Assembly (NCBI RefSeq): GCF_013348805.1
Contig: NZ_CP054690.1
Coordinates: 806,001-870,000, forward strand
Direction: 5' to 3'
DNA: 64,000 bases
DNA from: Rhodococcus sp. W8901
Lineage (GTDB): Bacteria; Actinomycetota; Actinomycetes; Mycobacteriales; Mycobacteriaceae
Part shown: piece by piece, positions 52,450-61,408 of the stretch
Numbering within the stretch: position 1 is the stretch's first letter
How the letters are laid out: every line of letters begins with the position of its first letter
Notes under the pieces: generated by a model
What the model was told of the DNA's origin: nothing
The model's input: only the letters and a program-made list of their open reading frames with translations
Database searches by the model: none
Position numbers and translations under genes: made by a program

Positions 52450-52830
52450 CTACCAGTCCATCCGGCCGCGGTGCCAGTTGTCGTCGTATCCGCCGTGCGA
52501 GATCCACACCGCCGCCATCACGATGTAGGCGATGGCGATCAGCACGAGGATTCCGGCGAGGATCCACAGCGAGAGTTGGCCGAGCTTGCGGACGCGGTCC
52601 GATGCGTACTGGGCTCCGGCGAAGTCGCCCCGGGCCCAACGCGGATACACCTCGAACGCGTTGTTGAACGCGGCGAACGCGAGCGGCCAGAACGCGACGA
52701 GCGCCGCGACGGCCCAGCCGGCATTGGTCGGGGGTGGCGGGGGCGGCGCGGGCGGCTGTGCGGGGGCCGGCGGCACGGGAGGAGTCGGCTCCGGCGGGGG
52801 CGGAGTGGGATCCGGCGTGGATGCGGTCAT
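52450..52830 (-). CDS. CD225/dispanin family membrane protein
   Basis: A 126-residue protein. The first 36 residues are Pro-rich (runs of PP and PAP), then NAGWAVAALVAFWPLAFAAFNNAFEVYPRWARGDFAGAQYASDRVRKLGQLSLWI is the CD225 signature with two membrane helices, followed by a short polar tail. These proteins act at membranes in eukaryotes; in bacteria their role is unknown. Confidence 0.8.
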   Translation of the reverse strand: MTASTPDPTPPPPEPTPPVPPAPAQPPAPPPPPPTNAGWAVAALVAFWPLAFAAFNNAFEVYPRWARGDFAGAQYASDRVRKLGQLSLWILAGILVLIAIAYIVMAAVWISHGGYDDNWHRGRMDW

Positions 52831-52920
52831 GACAGCGCTCCCTAGGCTCAGGTCACCATCGGTTGTCGTGCATCACCTTCGACGGTACTCCGAATGCGGG
52901 TTCGGCCCCGCCCACGAGAA

Positions 52921-52959
52921 CGCCGGTGGTGCCTGGCAGCTGGCCAGGCACCACCGGCG
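52921..52959. terminator. Terminator of the cholesterol oxidase gene
   Basis: A perfect 17-bp stem (52921-52937 with 52943-52959) with a 5-nt loop, 25 bp beyond the oxidase stop. Confidence 0.88.
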
Positions 52960-52983
52960 TCGGTGGATCGGGATCCGGCAACC

Positions 52984-54831
52984 TTACGGCAGCAGCTGAT
53001 CCATGAAGTCGTTGCTGAAGACGCGGTGCGGGTCGATCTCGTTGTACCGCGCCCGGGCCGTGTCCCAGTTCTCGTCGGCCGGCACGCCGTCCATGTAGGT
53101 GGCCCGCATCTTGTTCTTGACGATGTCCTCGTCGGTGTACGGGTCCGGGCCGAACGCCCAGCCCTTCGACCACTCGGGACGGAACGTGGCGGCGTTGTTG
53201 TTGTAGTGCGACCGCATCCACTGCTCCATCTCCTGATAGAACTCGAACATGCCGGGGGTGCCCGGAACGCCGAGAACGTTCAGCCAGATGGCGACGTCCC
53301 AGTCGGGATGATCGGGACGCTCACGAGTCGCCGAGATGGTCGGCGGGCCCGCCGAATCGACCTTGACGTCCTCCGGCCGATCGAGGCCGCAGCAGCGGAT
53401 CTCGACCGGACCGTTCAGCGGATACTGACCCTTCGCGCGGTAGAACTCGATGCGCTCGTTGAACCACTGGGTGAAGTCGTGGATCACGGTCGCGATGTTG
53501 GCGCGGCTCGTGACGACGGCGCCGCCGCCCTCGGTGAGCCGCAGCGTCGTGGCCTTGATGTAGAACTGGACATCCTTCGACCAGCCCCAGATGTCGGACG
53601 AGTTCGTCGCGGCCAGCCCGAGCTTGGTGATCTCGTACATCGCCGGACCGAACTGCGCCGCAATCGAGGGGTTTCCGGCGTTGATCGCGCCGATCATGTC
53701 GGTGAGCGGCTCCGGCAGGTTGTCCGAGAAGACGTAGTTGTACGGGCCGGTGACCTCACGCGACTGCGGGGGCTTGCCCGCGAGCGAGCCGAGCGAGCCG
53801 AGCGAGCCGAGGCTGCCGGACGCCCCGTCCGGCTTGGTCGGCGAGTTCGACCAGACCTTCATCCACGGCTTCTCGGTGAAGGGATACCAGATCGCCTCCG
53901 CGCGACCGGATTCGGCAACGAAACTCTCGAACGTCCGGCCCGAGGTGCCCTTCGGTGCGAACAGCTCCTGCCAGGTGATGTCGGTGAAGCTCTGGCACCG
54001 CTGCCGCACGTTCGGGCCGGCCTGCATCGTGACCGAGGTGAGGAAACAACGCCCGAGGTTGGTGAGCATCGGAGTGATCTTGGGGTCGTTGCGCCGGTAC
54101 GTCTTCAGCGCGTACTTGCTGCCGTCCCACACGACCGCGGTGAGTTCGGTGACGAGGTTGCTCAGCGAACCGAACGTGTGGCCGGGCAGCGTCTCTTCGC
54201 CTTCAGCAGGGAGGGCCGCGCCGTGGGCGTTCACCGCGAGGGCGCCGCCGATGGACAGCACGCCGGGAGCCGGCAGGTTGGCCCAACCGAGGCCGTGCTC
54301 CTGCAGCTCGGTCACGATCGCCTCGATGCTGGCGCCGGCACCAGCGGTGACGGTCGCAGGAGACCCGTCCGGATGCACCGTGACGTCGTTCAGGTGCGTC
54401 ATCGTGTCGGCGAGGATCACCTTCTCGACGTTGGAGCCCTTCACCACGGTCAGCGGGGTCCAGCCGTGCATCGCGCCGCGGGGACGGACCTTGTAGCCGT
54501 TCTCGTGCGCCCAATTGACGAGGGTGACCACGTCGTCCGCCGACTTCGGCGAGCAGACCCAGGTGGCGTCCAGCATGATCTCCTTGGACCAGTTCTGGTA
54601 CGCCTGCTGGAACAGTGCGATGCCCTGCGGGAAGTTCGGCGGCGTCGGGAGCGGTGCGACGGGGCCGGAGGATCCCAGGGACCCGAGGGATCCCAGGGAC
54701 CCGGAGGATCCGGCGGGAACCGCGAAGGCGGGCGTCCAGCCGCCGACCACGGCACCGGCGGCAAGGGCACCGGCGCCCGCCGCGAGGAATCCTCGCCGCG
54801 ACAGCCGGGGCTGCTCGTCGTTGAGCGTCAT
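52984..54831 (-). CDS. Exported cholesterol oxidase, covalent-FAD type (BCO2-like)
   Basis: A 615-residue protein with a Tat signal (SRRGFLAAGAGALAAGAVVGG, ending near AFA) and a GSSGSLGSLGSLGSSG linker. Then comes a VAO/PCMH-type flavoprotein: YKVRPRGAMHGWTPLT has His122, matching the histidine that binds FAD in the type II cholesterol oxidase of Brevibacterium sterolicum. A second GSLGSLGSLGSL stretch is at about 330. It oxidises cholesterol to cholestenone with peroxide outside the membrane. It lies downstream of chsH3 but behind a hairpin, and without a KstR box, so it appears to be regulated separately. Confidence 0.9.
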   Translation of the reverse strand: MTLNDEQPRLSRRGFLAAGAGALAAGAVVGGWTPAFAVPAGSSGSLGSLGSLGSSGPVAPLPTPPNFPQGIALFQQAYQNWSKEIMLDATWVCSPKSADDVVTLVNWAHENGYKVRPRGAMHGWTPLTVVKGSNVEKVILADTMTHLNDVTVHPDGSPATVTAGAGASIEAIVTELQEHGLGWANLPAPGVLSIGGALAVNAHGAALPAEGEETLPGHTFGSLSNLVTELTAVVWDGSKYALKTYRRNDPKITPMLTNLGRCFLTSVTMQAGPNVRQRCQSFTDITWQELFAPKGTSGRTFESFVAESGRAEAIWYPFTEKPWMKVWSNSPTKPDGASGSLGSLGSLGSLAGKPPQSREVTGPYNYVFSDNLPEPLTDMIGAINAGNPSIAAQFGPAMYEITKLGLAATNSSDIWGWSKDVQFYIKATTLRLTEGGGAVVTSRANIATVIHDFTQWFNERIEFYRAKGQYPLNGPVEIRCCGLDRPEDVKVDSAGPPTISATRERPDHPDWDVAIWLNVLGVPGTPGMFEFYQEMEQWMRSHYNNNAATFRPEWSKGWAFGPDPYTDEDIVKNKMRATYMDGVPADENWDTARARYNEIDPHRVFSNDFMDQLLP

Positions 54832-54882
54832 TCGTGTACTCCAAGGTGTGTGAGGGGGAATGAAGTCCGGGTGCAGATATGC

Positions 54883-54916
54883 CCGGCCGGGTCGACGAGC
54901 ACATCGACCCGACCGG
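54883..54916 (-). terminator. Terminator after chsH3
   Basis: CGGGTCGA (54888-54895) and TCGACCCG (54904-54911) with an 8-nt loop and a further CCGG/CCGG outer pair. It lies 17 bp beyond the chsH3 stop on the minus strand and before the cholesterol oxidase start. Confidence 0.65.
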
Positions 54917-54932
54917 TACAGCTTCGTGTTCG

Positions 54933-55793
54933 CTACGCGACGGTGAGCACGACGTCCGCCAGCGCCGGCGAGTCGTCCCGCTCGGGAACAGTTGCAGAGA
55001 TGAGTAGCCTGTCGGCCTCTCGCCAGATTCGTGTCCGAAGCGTTTCGCCGGGAAAGACTACCCCCGCGAAACGGGCCCGGAATCCCTTGACACGATCGGC
55101 ATTTCCGTCAAGGACGGTGTCGGTCGCAGCCTTGCAAATAATCCCGTATGTGCACAGTCCATGCAGGATAGGCGCAGGAAAGCCCGCAGCGGAGGCAAAT
55201 TCGGGATCCGAATGGAGCGGATTGCGATCCCCGCACATCCGATACAGCAGGGCCTGCTGCGGTAGGACCTGCGAGACAACCTCGGCGTCGGGAGCCCGAT
55301 CGGGTAGCGCGACCGACTCCGACGGGCCACGTTCACCCCCGAAATCACCCTCACCACGCGCGAAGATCGACGATCGGGCCGTCCACAGCGGAGAGCCGTC
55401 GAGTGCGACGGTCGACGACTCCTGGACGATCACCGCAGCCTTGCCCTTGTCCCACACCTCGGTGATCCGAGTGGTGGTCCGAGCCGAGCCGCTCGCCGGA
55501 ATCGGCTGGTGGACGGTCACTTCCTGGCTGCCGTGCACGACCTTGGCCAGGTCGATCTCGACGCCCGGGAACGACACGCGCGGCGCCTCGGTCGCATGGA
55601 TGTTCGCGACCACCGTCGCGAACGTCGGCAGGACCTGAGGCTTGGCGTCGTCGAGGTACCTCAGTTCGCGGGGATCGAGCGGACGCGCGCCCGCGCCGAT
55701 ACCCAGGTGGTACAGCTGGACATCCGACGGGGTCCAGGAGAACTCCTGTGCGGGGAGCTCGGCTCCGATCGCGATCGACGGATCGATGGGCAC
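54933..55793 (-). CDS. chsH3: Enoyl-CoA hydratase ChsH3 (Hsd4B-type double MaoC)
   Basis: A 286-residue double-hotdog hydratase from GTG 55793 with AGGAG upstream. The N-terminal half carries YHLGIGAGARPLDPRELRY, and the C-terminal half the hydratase motif YRMCGDRNPLHSDPEFASAAGFPAPILHGLCTYGI with the catalytic Asp/His. In mycobacteria its counterpart (Rv3538) stands next to kstD and hydrates a steroid side-chain enoyl-CoA. It follows kstD by 12 bp on the same strand, under the KstR box at 57511. Confidence 0.88.
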   Translation of the reverse strand: MPIDPSIAIGAELPAQEFSWTPSDVQLYHLGIGAGARPLDPRELRYLDDAKPQVLPTFATVVANIHATEAPRVSFPGVEIDLAKVVHGSQEVTVHQPIPASGSARTTTRITEVWDKGKAAVIVQESSTVALDGSPLWTARSSIFARGEGDFGGERGPSESVALPDRAPDAEVVSQVLPQQALLYRMCGDRNPLHSDPEFASAAGFPAPILHGLCTYGIICKAATDTVLDGNADRVKGFRARFAGVVFPGETLRTRIWREADRLLISATVPERDDSPALADVVLTVA

Positions 55794-55805
55794 TGGCTTC
55801 TCCTG

Positions 55806-57509
55806 TCAGTTCGTCACGGACTGCGCTGCGGCACGGGCGCGGTCGGCGATATCGAGCACGGCCAGGTACGCGAACGTCATCGCGGGGCCGATGGTCGCGC
55901 CGGGGCCGGCGTAGGTGTGGCCCATGACGGGGGAGCTGCAGTTGCCCGCGGCGTACAGGCCCTCGATCACCGAGCCGTCCTCACGGACGGCGCGTCCGTT
56001 TACGTCGGTGACGATGCCGCCCTTGGTGCCCAGGTCGCCCGGGACCATCTTGATGGCGTAGAACGGCGCCTTGTCGATCTCGGCGAGGCTCGGGTTCTTC
56101 AGACGCGGATCACCGTAGTAGTGGTCGTAACCGCTGTCGCCGCGACCGAAGTCCTCGTCCTTGCCGTTGCGCGCGAACCCGTTGAAGCGTTCCACCGTCT
56201 CGGTGAGGGCCTCGACCGGCAGGCCGGTCTTCTCCGCGAGTTCGGCAATCGTGTTCGCCTTGACGACGACTCCGGCCTTGAGCCAGCGGCCCGGGAACGG
56301 CGAGCGCGGCGTGATGCCGGCGAACGTGTACCGGTTGCGGTAGCGCTGGTCGAGGATCATCCAGGTGGGGATGTTCTCGCCCGGGCCCTCGCCCTGACCG
56401 TATTCGCCGCCGTACATCATGTGGGTGGCCTCGACGTACGGCGCGGCCTCGTTGCCGAACCGCTTGCCGCGGGTGTTGACCATCATCGAACCGGGCAGCG
56501 TCCGCTCGGACAGCGCGAACCACGGTCCACCGGTGAGCGGGATCGACGGACCCCACCACGCGTCGTCCATGAAGTCGACTGCCGCGCCCAGCTTCTGGCC
56601 GGCGACGATGCCGTCGCCGGTGTTGGCCTTGGCGCCGACGGTCCACTCGGTGCCGATCGGGCCGCGCTGGTACTTCTTGCGCATCTCGTCGTTGTGCTCG
56701 AAACCGCCCGAGCCCAGGACGACACCGTGGCGGGCGTGGATGATCTGCTCGGTGGCTCCGTCGGGGCCGTCGACGAGAACCTTCACGCCGCGCACGACGC
56801 CGTCCTCGGTGTAGAGATCGGTGAGCGGGGTGTTCAGCAGGATCGGGACCCCGGCGTCACGCAGGCCCAGACGCAGTCCGGCCATGAGGGCCTGTCCGCG
56901 CACCAGCAGGTCCTTGCCCCGCAACTTGGCGGCGAGGAACCGGGTGCCGACCTTCATCGCCCGCAGCGGTCCGCGGCGGTTGCGCATCAGCAGATTGAGC
57001 CAGCGGTAGTCGGCCTGTGTGATGACGAAGTTCTTGGGGGCCTTGACGTAATCGGGCTCGAGGTTGTCGCGGTCGTCGCCGAGGCGGTTGCCGTCGAACG
57101 GCACGGGCTCGACCGAACGCCCACCGAGGCGTCCACCCGGCGCCTCCGGGTAGTAGTCCGAGTACTCCGGAACCCACTGCAGTTCCAGCGCACTGTTCTT
57201 CAAGACGAACGACAGCATCTCGGGGCCGCGGTCGATGTAGGTGTCGATCTTCTCCGGGGCGACGACGTCGCCGATGATGCTGTGCAGATAGGTGCGTGCC
57301 GCGTCCGTGGTGTCGGTGACTCCGTCGCGCTGCAGCACCTCGTTGTTCGGGATCCAGACACCTCCGCCCGATCGCGCGGACGAGCCGCCGTAGTGGGCTG
57401 CCTTCTCGACGACGACCACGCTCAGGCCCTGGTGTGCGGCGGTAAGGGCGGCGGTCATGCCGGCAGCACCACTGCCGACGACGACGATGTCGTATTCCTG
57501 CTTGCTCAT
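55806..57509 (-). CDS. kstD: 3-ketosteroid delta1-dehydrogenase
   Basis: A 567-residue FAD enzyme: YDIVVVGSGAAGMTAALTAAHQGLSVVVVEKAAHYGGSSARSGGGVWIPNN, a long substrate domain, and the C-terminal GLYAAGNCSSPVMGHTYAGPGATIGPAMTFAYLA FAD motif. It introduces the C1-C2 double bond in ring A; with KshA it opens ring B. A KstR box ends one base before its ATG, leaving no space for a ribosome site, so its mRNA is leaderless or nearly so. chsH3 follows in the operon. Confidence 0.93.
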   Translation of the reverse strand: MSKQEYDIVVVGSGAAGMTAALTAAHQGLSVVVVEKAAHYGGSSARSGGGVWIPNNEVLQRDGVTDTTDAARTYLHSIIGDVVAPEKIDTYIDRGPEMLSFVLKNSALELQWVPEYSDYYPEAPGGRLGGRSVEPVPFDGNRLGDDRDNLEPDYVKAPKNFVITQADYRWLNLLMRNRRGPLRAMKVGTRFLAAKLRGKDLLVRGQALMAGLRLGLRDAGVPILLNTPLTDLYTEDGVVRGVKVLVDGPDGATEQIIHARHGVVLGSGGFEHNDEMRKKYQRGPIGTEWTVGAKANTGDGIVAGQKLGAAVDFMDDAWWGPSIPLTGGPWFALSERTLPGSMMVNTRGKRFGNEAAPYVEATHMMYGGEYGQGEGPGENIPTWMILDQRYRNRYTFAGITPRSPFPGRWLKAGVVVKANTIAELAEKTGLPVEALTETVERFNGFARNGKDEDFGRGDSGYDHYYGDPRLKNPSLAEIDKAPFYAIKMVPGDLGTKGGIVTDVNGRAVREDGSVIEGLYAAGNCSSPVMGHTYAGPGATIGPAMTFAYLAVLDIADRARAAAQSVTN

Positions 57510-57510
57510 G

Positions 57511-57524
57511 TAGAACACGTTATA
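57511..57524. promoter_or_regulatory. KstR operator, kstD/hsaG
   Basis: TAGAACACGTTATA, identical for 17 bp (with GAA following) to the box before kshA at 61305. On the minus strand it contains TATAAC, a possible -10, and ends one base before the kstD ATG. It also lies 114 bp before hsaG, which has a hairpin CTGCCAG-N9-CTGGCAG (57553-57575) in its leader. Confidence 0.9.
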
Positions 57525-57638
57525 GAATGAGGTGGCTGACAGTCCATGCTTTCTGCCAGGAAGTATTGCTGGCAGCTCGCGATGGTGATGTTGACAAACG
57601 AACACACGTTGCAGTCGACGCCGAAGAGGTGAGTTCAC

Positions 57639-58541
57639 ATGACCAAGGCAAGTGTCGCAATTGTGGGTTCAGGCAACATCAGCACCGATCTCCTCTACAA
57701 ACTGCAGCGATCCCCGTGGCTCGAGCCGCGCTGGATGATCGGCATCGACCCCGCCAGCGAGGGTCTCGCGCGCGCCCGCGCGATGGGCCTGGAGACCTCC
57801 GCGGAGGGGGTCGACTGGCTGTTGCAGCAGGCGGAGAAGCCGGACATGGTGTTCGAGGCGACGTCGGCATACGTGCACCGCGAGGCCGCGCCCAAGTACG
57901 CCGAACACGGCATCCGCGCAGTGGACCTCACCCCGGCCGCGATCGGACCGGCCGTGGTGCCGCCCGTCAACCTGCGCGAGCACCTCGACGCGCCCAACGT
58001 CAACATGATCACGTGCGGTGGGCAGGCGACCATCCCGATCGTGTACGCGGTCTCGCGCGTCGTCGACGTCCCCTACGCCGAGATCGTCGCCTCGGTCGCG
58101 TCGGTCTCCGCCGGACCCGGTACCCGCGCCAACATCGATGAGTTCACCAAGACCACCAGCCGTGGTGTCGAGGTGATCGGTGGCGCCCGCAAGGGCAAGG
58201 CGATCATCATCCTCAACCCGGCCGATCCGCCGATGATCATGCGCGACACCATCTTCTGCGCCATCCCGGAGGATGCTGACCGGAACGCGATCATCGAATC
58301 GATCCACCGGGTGGTCGCCGACATACAGCAGTACGTGCCGGGGTACCGGCTGCTCAACGAGCCGCAATTCGGCGAGCCGAGCGTCGTCTCCGGCGGGCAC
58401 GCGACGGTGACCACGTTCGTCGAGGTCGAGGGTGCGGGCGACTTCCTGCCCCCGTACGCGGGGAACCTCGACATCATGACCGCGGCGGCAACCAAGGTGG
58501 GCGAGGAGATCGCCCAGCAGTTTCTCAGCGTGAGGGCGTGA
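57639..58541 (+). CDS. hsaG: Acetaldehyde/propionaldehyde dehydrogenase (acylating)
   Basis: A 300-residue DmpF-type enzyme: [19 protein letters not shown] nucleotide-binding start and Cys126 in [11 protein letters not shown] as nucleophile. In cholesterol degradation HsaG oxidises the propionaldehyde released by HsaF to propionyl-CoA, with direct channelling in the HsaF-HsaG complex. It starts at ATG 57639 (GAGG upstream). The hydratase gene hsaE that normally precedes it is absent; only a 114-bp leader separates it from the KstR box. Confidence 0.92.
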   Translation: MTKASVAIVGSGNISTDLLYKLQRSPWLEPRWMIGIDPASEGLARARAMGLETSAEGVDWLLQQAEKPDMVFEATSAYVHREAAPKYAEHGIRAVDLTPAAIGPAVVPPVNLREHLDAPNVNMITCGGQATIPIVYAVSRVVDVPYAEIVASVASVSAGPGTRANIDEFTKTTSRGVEVIGGARKGKAIIILNPADPPMIMRDTIFCAIPEDADRNAIIESIHRVVADIQQYVPGYRLLNEPQFGEPSVVSGGHATVTTFVEVEGAGDFLPPYAGNLDIMTAAATKVGEEIAQQFLSVRA

Positions 58542-59620
58542 GCGACATGGGCGACAGGACCGACAGCAGGGCCGACTGGACCGACGATCTCCACTTCGAC
58601 GGCTCGTGGGACATCCGGATCACCGACACGTCGCTCCGTGACGGCTCGCACCACAAGCGCCACCAGTTCACCGGCGACGAGGTGCGCTCGATCGTCGCCG
58701 CGCTCGACGGCGCCGGCGTCCCGGTCATCGAGGTCACCCACGGTGACGGTCTCGGTGGTTCCTCGTTCAACTACGGGTTCTCGAAAACGCCCGAGCAGGA
58801 ACTGATCACGATTGCGGTGGACACCGCGAAGCGGGCGAAGATCGCGTTCCTCATGCTGCCGGGTGTCGGCGTCAAGGAAGACATCATCGAGGCGCAGGAC
58901 AACGGCGCGTCGATCTGCCGCATCGCGACGCACTGCACCGAGGCGGACGTCTCGATCCAGCACTTCGGCCTGGCCCGTGACCGGGGCCTCGAGACCGTCG
59001 GCTTCCTGATGATGGCGCACACCATCGCACCCGAGCAGTTGGCCCAGCAGGCCCGCATCATGGCCGATGCCGGTTGCCAGTGCGTGTACGTCGTCGACTC
59101 GGCCGGTGCGCTCGTGCTCGAACAGGTCTCCGAGCGTGTCGAGGCTCTGGTGCAGGAACTGGGCAAGGACGCCCAGGTCGGCTTCCACGGCCACGAGAAC
59201 ATGGGGCTCGGCGTCGCCAACTCGATCGCCGCGGTCCGTGCCGGTGCCAGGCAGATCGACGGCAGCACCCGGCGTTTCGGCGCGGGTGCGGGTAATACGC
59301 CGGTCGAGGCGTTCGTCGGGGTGTGCGACAAGATCGGCGTCAAGACCGGAATCGACTTCTTTGCGATCGCCGACGCCGCCGAGGACATCGTGCGGCCGGC
59401 GATGCCGGCCGAGTGCCTGCTCGACCGGCAGGCGCTGATGATGGGCTATGCCGGGGTGTACTCGAGCTTTCTCAAGCATGCCGAGCGCCAGGCCGAGCGT
59501 TACGGCGTCTCCGCCGCGGAGTTGCTGGTCCGGGCCGGCAGGCGCAAGCTCGTCGGCGGCCAGGAGGACCAGTTGATCGACATCGCACTCGAATTGCAGC
59601 GCGAGTCCGCGGCCCGTTAG
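58538..59620 (+). CDS. hsaF: 4-hydroxy-2-oxoacid aldolase
   Basis: A 360-residue DmpG-type aldolase: [19 protein letters not shown] (metal-binding Asp and catalytic residues), [15 protein letters not shown] (metal His pair) and the C-terminal dimer/communication domain. It splits 4-hydroxy-2-oxohexanoate to pyruvate and propionaldehyde. GTG 58538 overlaps the hsaG stop; ATG 58547 is an alternative. Confidence 0.92.
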   Translation: MSDMGDRTDSRADWTDDLHFDGSWDIRITDTSLRDGSHHKRHQFTGDEVRSIVAALDGAGVPVIEVTHGDGLGGSSFNYGFSKTPEQELITIAVDTAKRAKIAFLMLPGVGVKEDIIEAQDNGASICRIATHCTEADVSIQHFGLARDRGLETVGFLMMAHTIAPEQLAQQARIMADAGCQCVYVVDSAGALVLEQVSERVEALVQELGKDAQVGFHGHENMGLGVANSIAAVRAGARQIDGSTRRFGAGAGNTPVEAFVGVCDKIGVKTGIDFFAIADAAEDIVRPAMPAECLLDRQALMMGYAGVYSSFLKHAERQAERYGVSAAELLVRAGRRKLVGGQEDQLIDIALELQRESAAR

Positions 59621-59634
59621 GTCGGACGCCCGTT

Positions 59635-59687
59635 CGGCCCGATGTCACACGCGTTCGGTTGGACTGACCCGATGTGACATCGGGCCG
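59635..59687. terminator. Terminator of hsaGF
   Basis: A perfect 15-bp stem (59635-59649 with 59673-59687) with a 23-nt loop, starting 14 bp after the hsaF stop. Confidence 0.7.
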
Positions 59688-59717
59688 TCGTCGTCACCGG
59701 CGGCGCGGGAGGACGGG

Positions 59718-59765
59718 ACGAGACGAGGGGCGCACATCCTGGTCGATGCGCGCCCCTCGTCTCGT
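59718..59765. terminator. Terminator of the kshA transcript
   Basis: A perfect 16-bp stem (59718-59733 with 59750-59765) with a 16-nt loop, eight bases from the stop of the cysteine-rich gene on the minus strand. Confidence 0.8.
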
Positions 59766-59773
59766 GTGATCGC

Positions 59774-60109
59774 CTACTGCGACAGTGTGTCGCGCACCTC
59801 GAGGATGCCCTCCAGCACCGCGTGATCGATGCTGCTGAGCAGGCGCGGGCACGTCTGCCGGGACCCGGTCTGCCCACCGGCGCCGGTGAACTCCGGGCAC
59901 ACCTCGGCAGGATCGGCCTGCCACTGGATGCTGGTGTGCTTGTAGCTGTTCTTGCGAACCAGCACGCACGTCCCGCACGCGCGGCATTCCACCTCCTGCA
60001 GACCGTCCTCGAGGTAGGTCTGCAGGTCGACGGCGGTCTGCGTGCGGACAGCCTCGACCCGGGCCGGACTGTCGGCGAAGTTCGGGGACTTGGCCCAGGT
60101 CGAGGTCAT
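59774..60109 (-). CDS. Cysteine-rich protein behind kshA
   Basis: A 111-residue hydrophilic protein. Five cysteines, 42, 45 and 48 in ECRACGTCVLVRKNSY and 71 and 87 in EVCPEF and QTCPRL, suggest a zinc or iron-sulfur site. ATG 60109 is preferred (GGGAG seven bases upstream) and lies two bases behind the kshA stop, so it is coupled to kshA and under the same KstR box. I know no characterised function; a similar small gene next to kshA seems to be common in rhodococci. An accessory role for the hydroxylase (assembly or electron transfer) is an inference. Confidence 0.75.
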   Translation of the reverse strand: MTSTWAKSPNFADSPARVEAVRTQTAVDLQTYLEDGLQEVECRACGTCVLVRKNSYKHTSIQWQADPAEVCPEFTGAGGQTGSRQTCPRLLSSIDHAVLEGILEVRDTLSQ

Positions 60110-60111
60110 CG

Positions 60112-61275
60112 TCACACTCCCGTCTTGTGCTCGTTCTCCGCGGCCTCGGCGGCGGCCTTCTCCTCCGCCTGCCGCGCCAGGTTCGCGTCGACCTCACGCT
60201 GCCAGGCCTCGACGGCCTTGGTGGTGTCGATCTCGAACTCGAAGCGCTGCGTCGCCTTCTCGTCGATGTCGGCGACGTCGACGTAGAACTGGTCGTACCA
60301 GCGGCGCAGCTGGTACACCGGGCCGTCCTCCTCGCACAGGAGCGGGTTCTCGATCTTGGTCTTGTTCTTCCAGATCGCGACGTCCTGCTCGAAGCCCATT
60401 GCCACGCCCTCGGTGAACTTACGGGCGAGCTTGTTGCTGGTGGCGTCGTCGAGGCCCTTCGGCTTCTCCACGCTCACGCCGTACATGAGCATGAACGAGT
60501 CCTGCGTGACCGGGTAGTGGCAGTTGATCAGGACGCTCTCGACCTTGTACCCGCTGTAGTTGTTGTGCAGCCAGTTGACCATGTACGACGGGCCGAAGTA
60601 GGACGCCTCGGAGTCGAGCACCGAATCGCCGTACTGCGTGCCCATGCTCCCGACGTCCGGCCGGCCGTGGTTCTGCAGGTACTGGGTCGCGACGTGGCCC
60701 TCGAAGACGTTCTTGAAGTACTTCGGGAAACCGAAGTGGACGTAGAAGAAGTGCGCCATGTCCACGACGTTGTCGACGATCTCGCGGCAGTTGGAGCCCT
60801 CGACGAGGATCCGGTTCCACTGCCAGTCGGTCCACTCGTCGGTCATGACCTGCGGCAGCTCCGGGATCGTGACGTCGTCCGGCGGGGGGTTGCCCTCGGG
60901 GTCGTTCCAGATGAACAGCTGCTTGTTGCGCTGCAACGTGGTCCACGAACGGGTCCGCGCGATCGGCGGCACGCGACGGGCGTACGGGATGTCCGTGCAC
61001 TTGCCGTTGCCGCCCCAGCGCCAGTCGTGGAACGGGCACGCGACGGAGTCACCCTTGATCTCGCCCTGACTCAGGTCGCCACCCATGTGCCGGCAGTATG
61101 CGTCGAGCACGTGCAGCTTGTTCTGGCTGTCGGCGAAGACCACCAGCTTGGTGCCGAACGCCTCGACCGCGTGCGGCTTGCCGTCGAGAAATTCGCTCTC
61201 CAGGCCGATGCAGTGCCAACCGCGTGCGAAACGCGTCTGCGGAGCTCCCACATCGATCTCACGAATCTGCGCCAT
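60112..61275 (-). CDS. kshA: 3-ketosteroid 9alpha-hydroxylase, oxygenase component
   Basis: A 387-residue Rieske oxygenase: the 2Fe-2S cluster ligands are Cys61/His63 (YCRHMGG) and Cys80/His83 (ACPFHDW); the mononuclear iron ligands include His175 and His180 in DNVVDMAHFFYVH. It hydroxylates C9 of 3-ketosteroids, and with KstD this leads to ring B opening. The reductase KshB is not in the window. GAGG precedes the ATG, and a KstR operator lies 30 bp upstream. The C-terminal 35 residues form a charged Ala/Glu-rich helix. Confidence 0.95.
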   Translation of the reverse strand: MAQIREIDVGAPQTRFARGWHCIGLESEFLDGKPHAVEAFGTKLVVFADSQNKLHVLDAYCRHMGGDLSQGEIKGDSVACPFHDWRWGGNGKCTDIPYARRVPPIARTRSWTTLQRNKQLFIWNDPEGNPPPDDVTIPELPQVMTDEWTDWQWNRILVEGSNCREIVDNVVDMAHFFYVHFGFPKYFKNVFEGHVATQYLQNHGRPDVGSMGTQYGDSVLDSEASYFGPSYMVNWLHNNYSGYKVESVLINCHYPVTQDSFMLMYGVSVEKPKGLDDATSNKLARKFTEGVAMGFEQDVAIWKNKTKIENPLLCEEDGPVYQLRRWYDQFYVDVADIDEKATQRFEFEIDTTKAVEAWQREVDANLARQAEEKAAAEAAENEHKTGV

Positions 61276-61304
61276 CAGTACCTCACATCCCTTCTAGCTG
61301 TTGC

Positions 61305-61318
61305 TAGAACACGTTATA
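61305..61318. promoter_or_regulatory. KstR operator before kshA
   Basis: TAGAACACGTTATA with GAA following is identical to the kstD operator. It lies 30 bp before the kshA start in the divergent kshA/hsaA gap. Confidence 0.9.
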
Positions 61319-61408
61319 GAACTTCGTCGGATTCCGCTAGATTTCGCGTGCTTGGTATCCCCATCGACATCCTGTTACCAGTGGAATTCCGGTTTTCTCG
61401 ACACGGAA

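Noticed and set aside
59635-59765. Attachment site or IS remnant because of the strong inverted repeats
   Set aside because: The two repeats are unrelated in sequence and each lies directly behind a gene in the proper direction, as terminators do.
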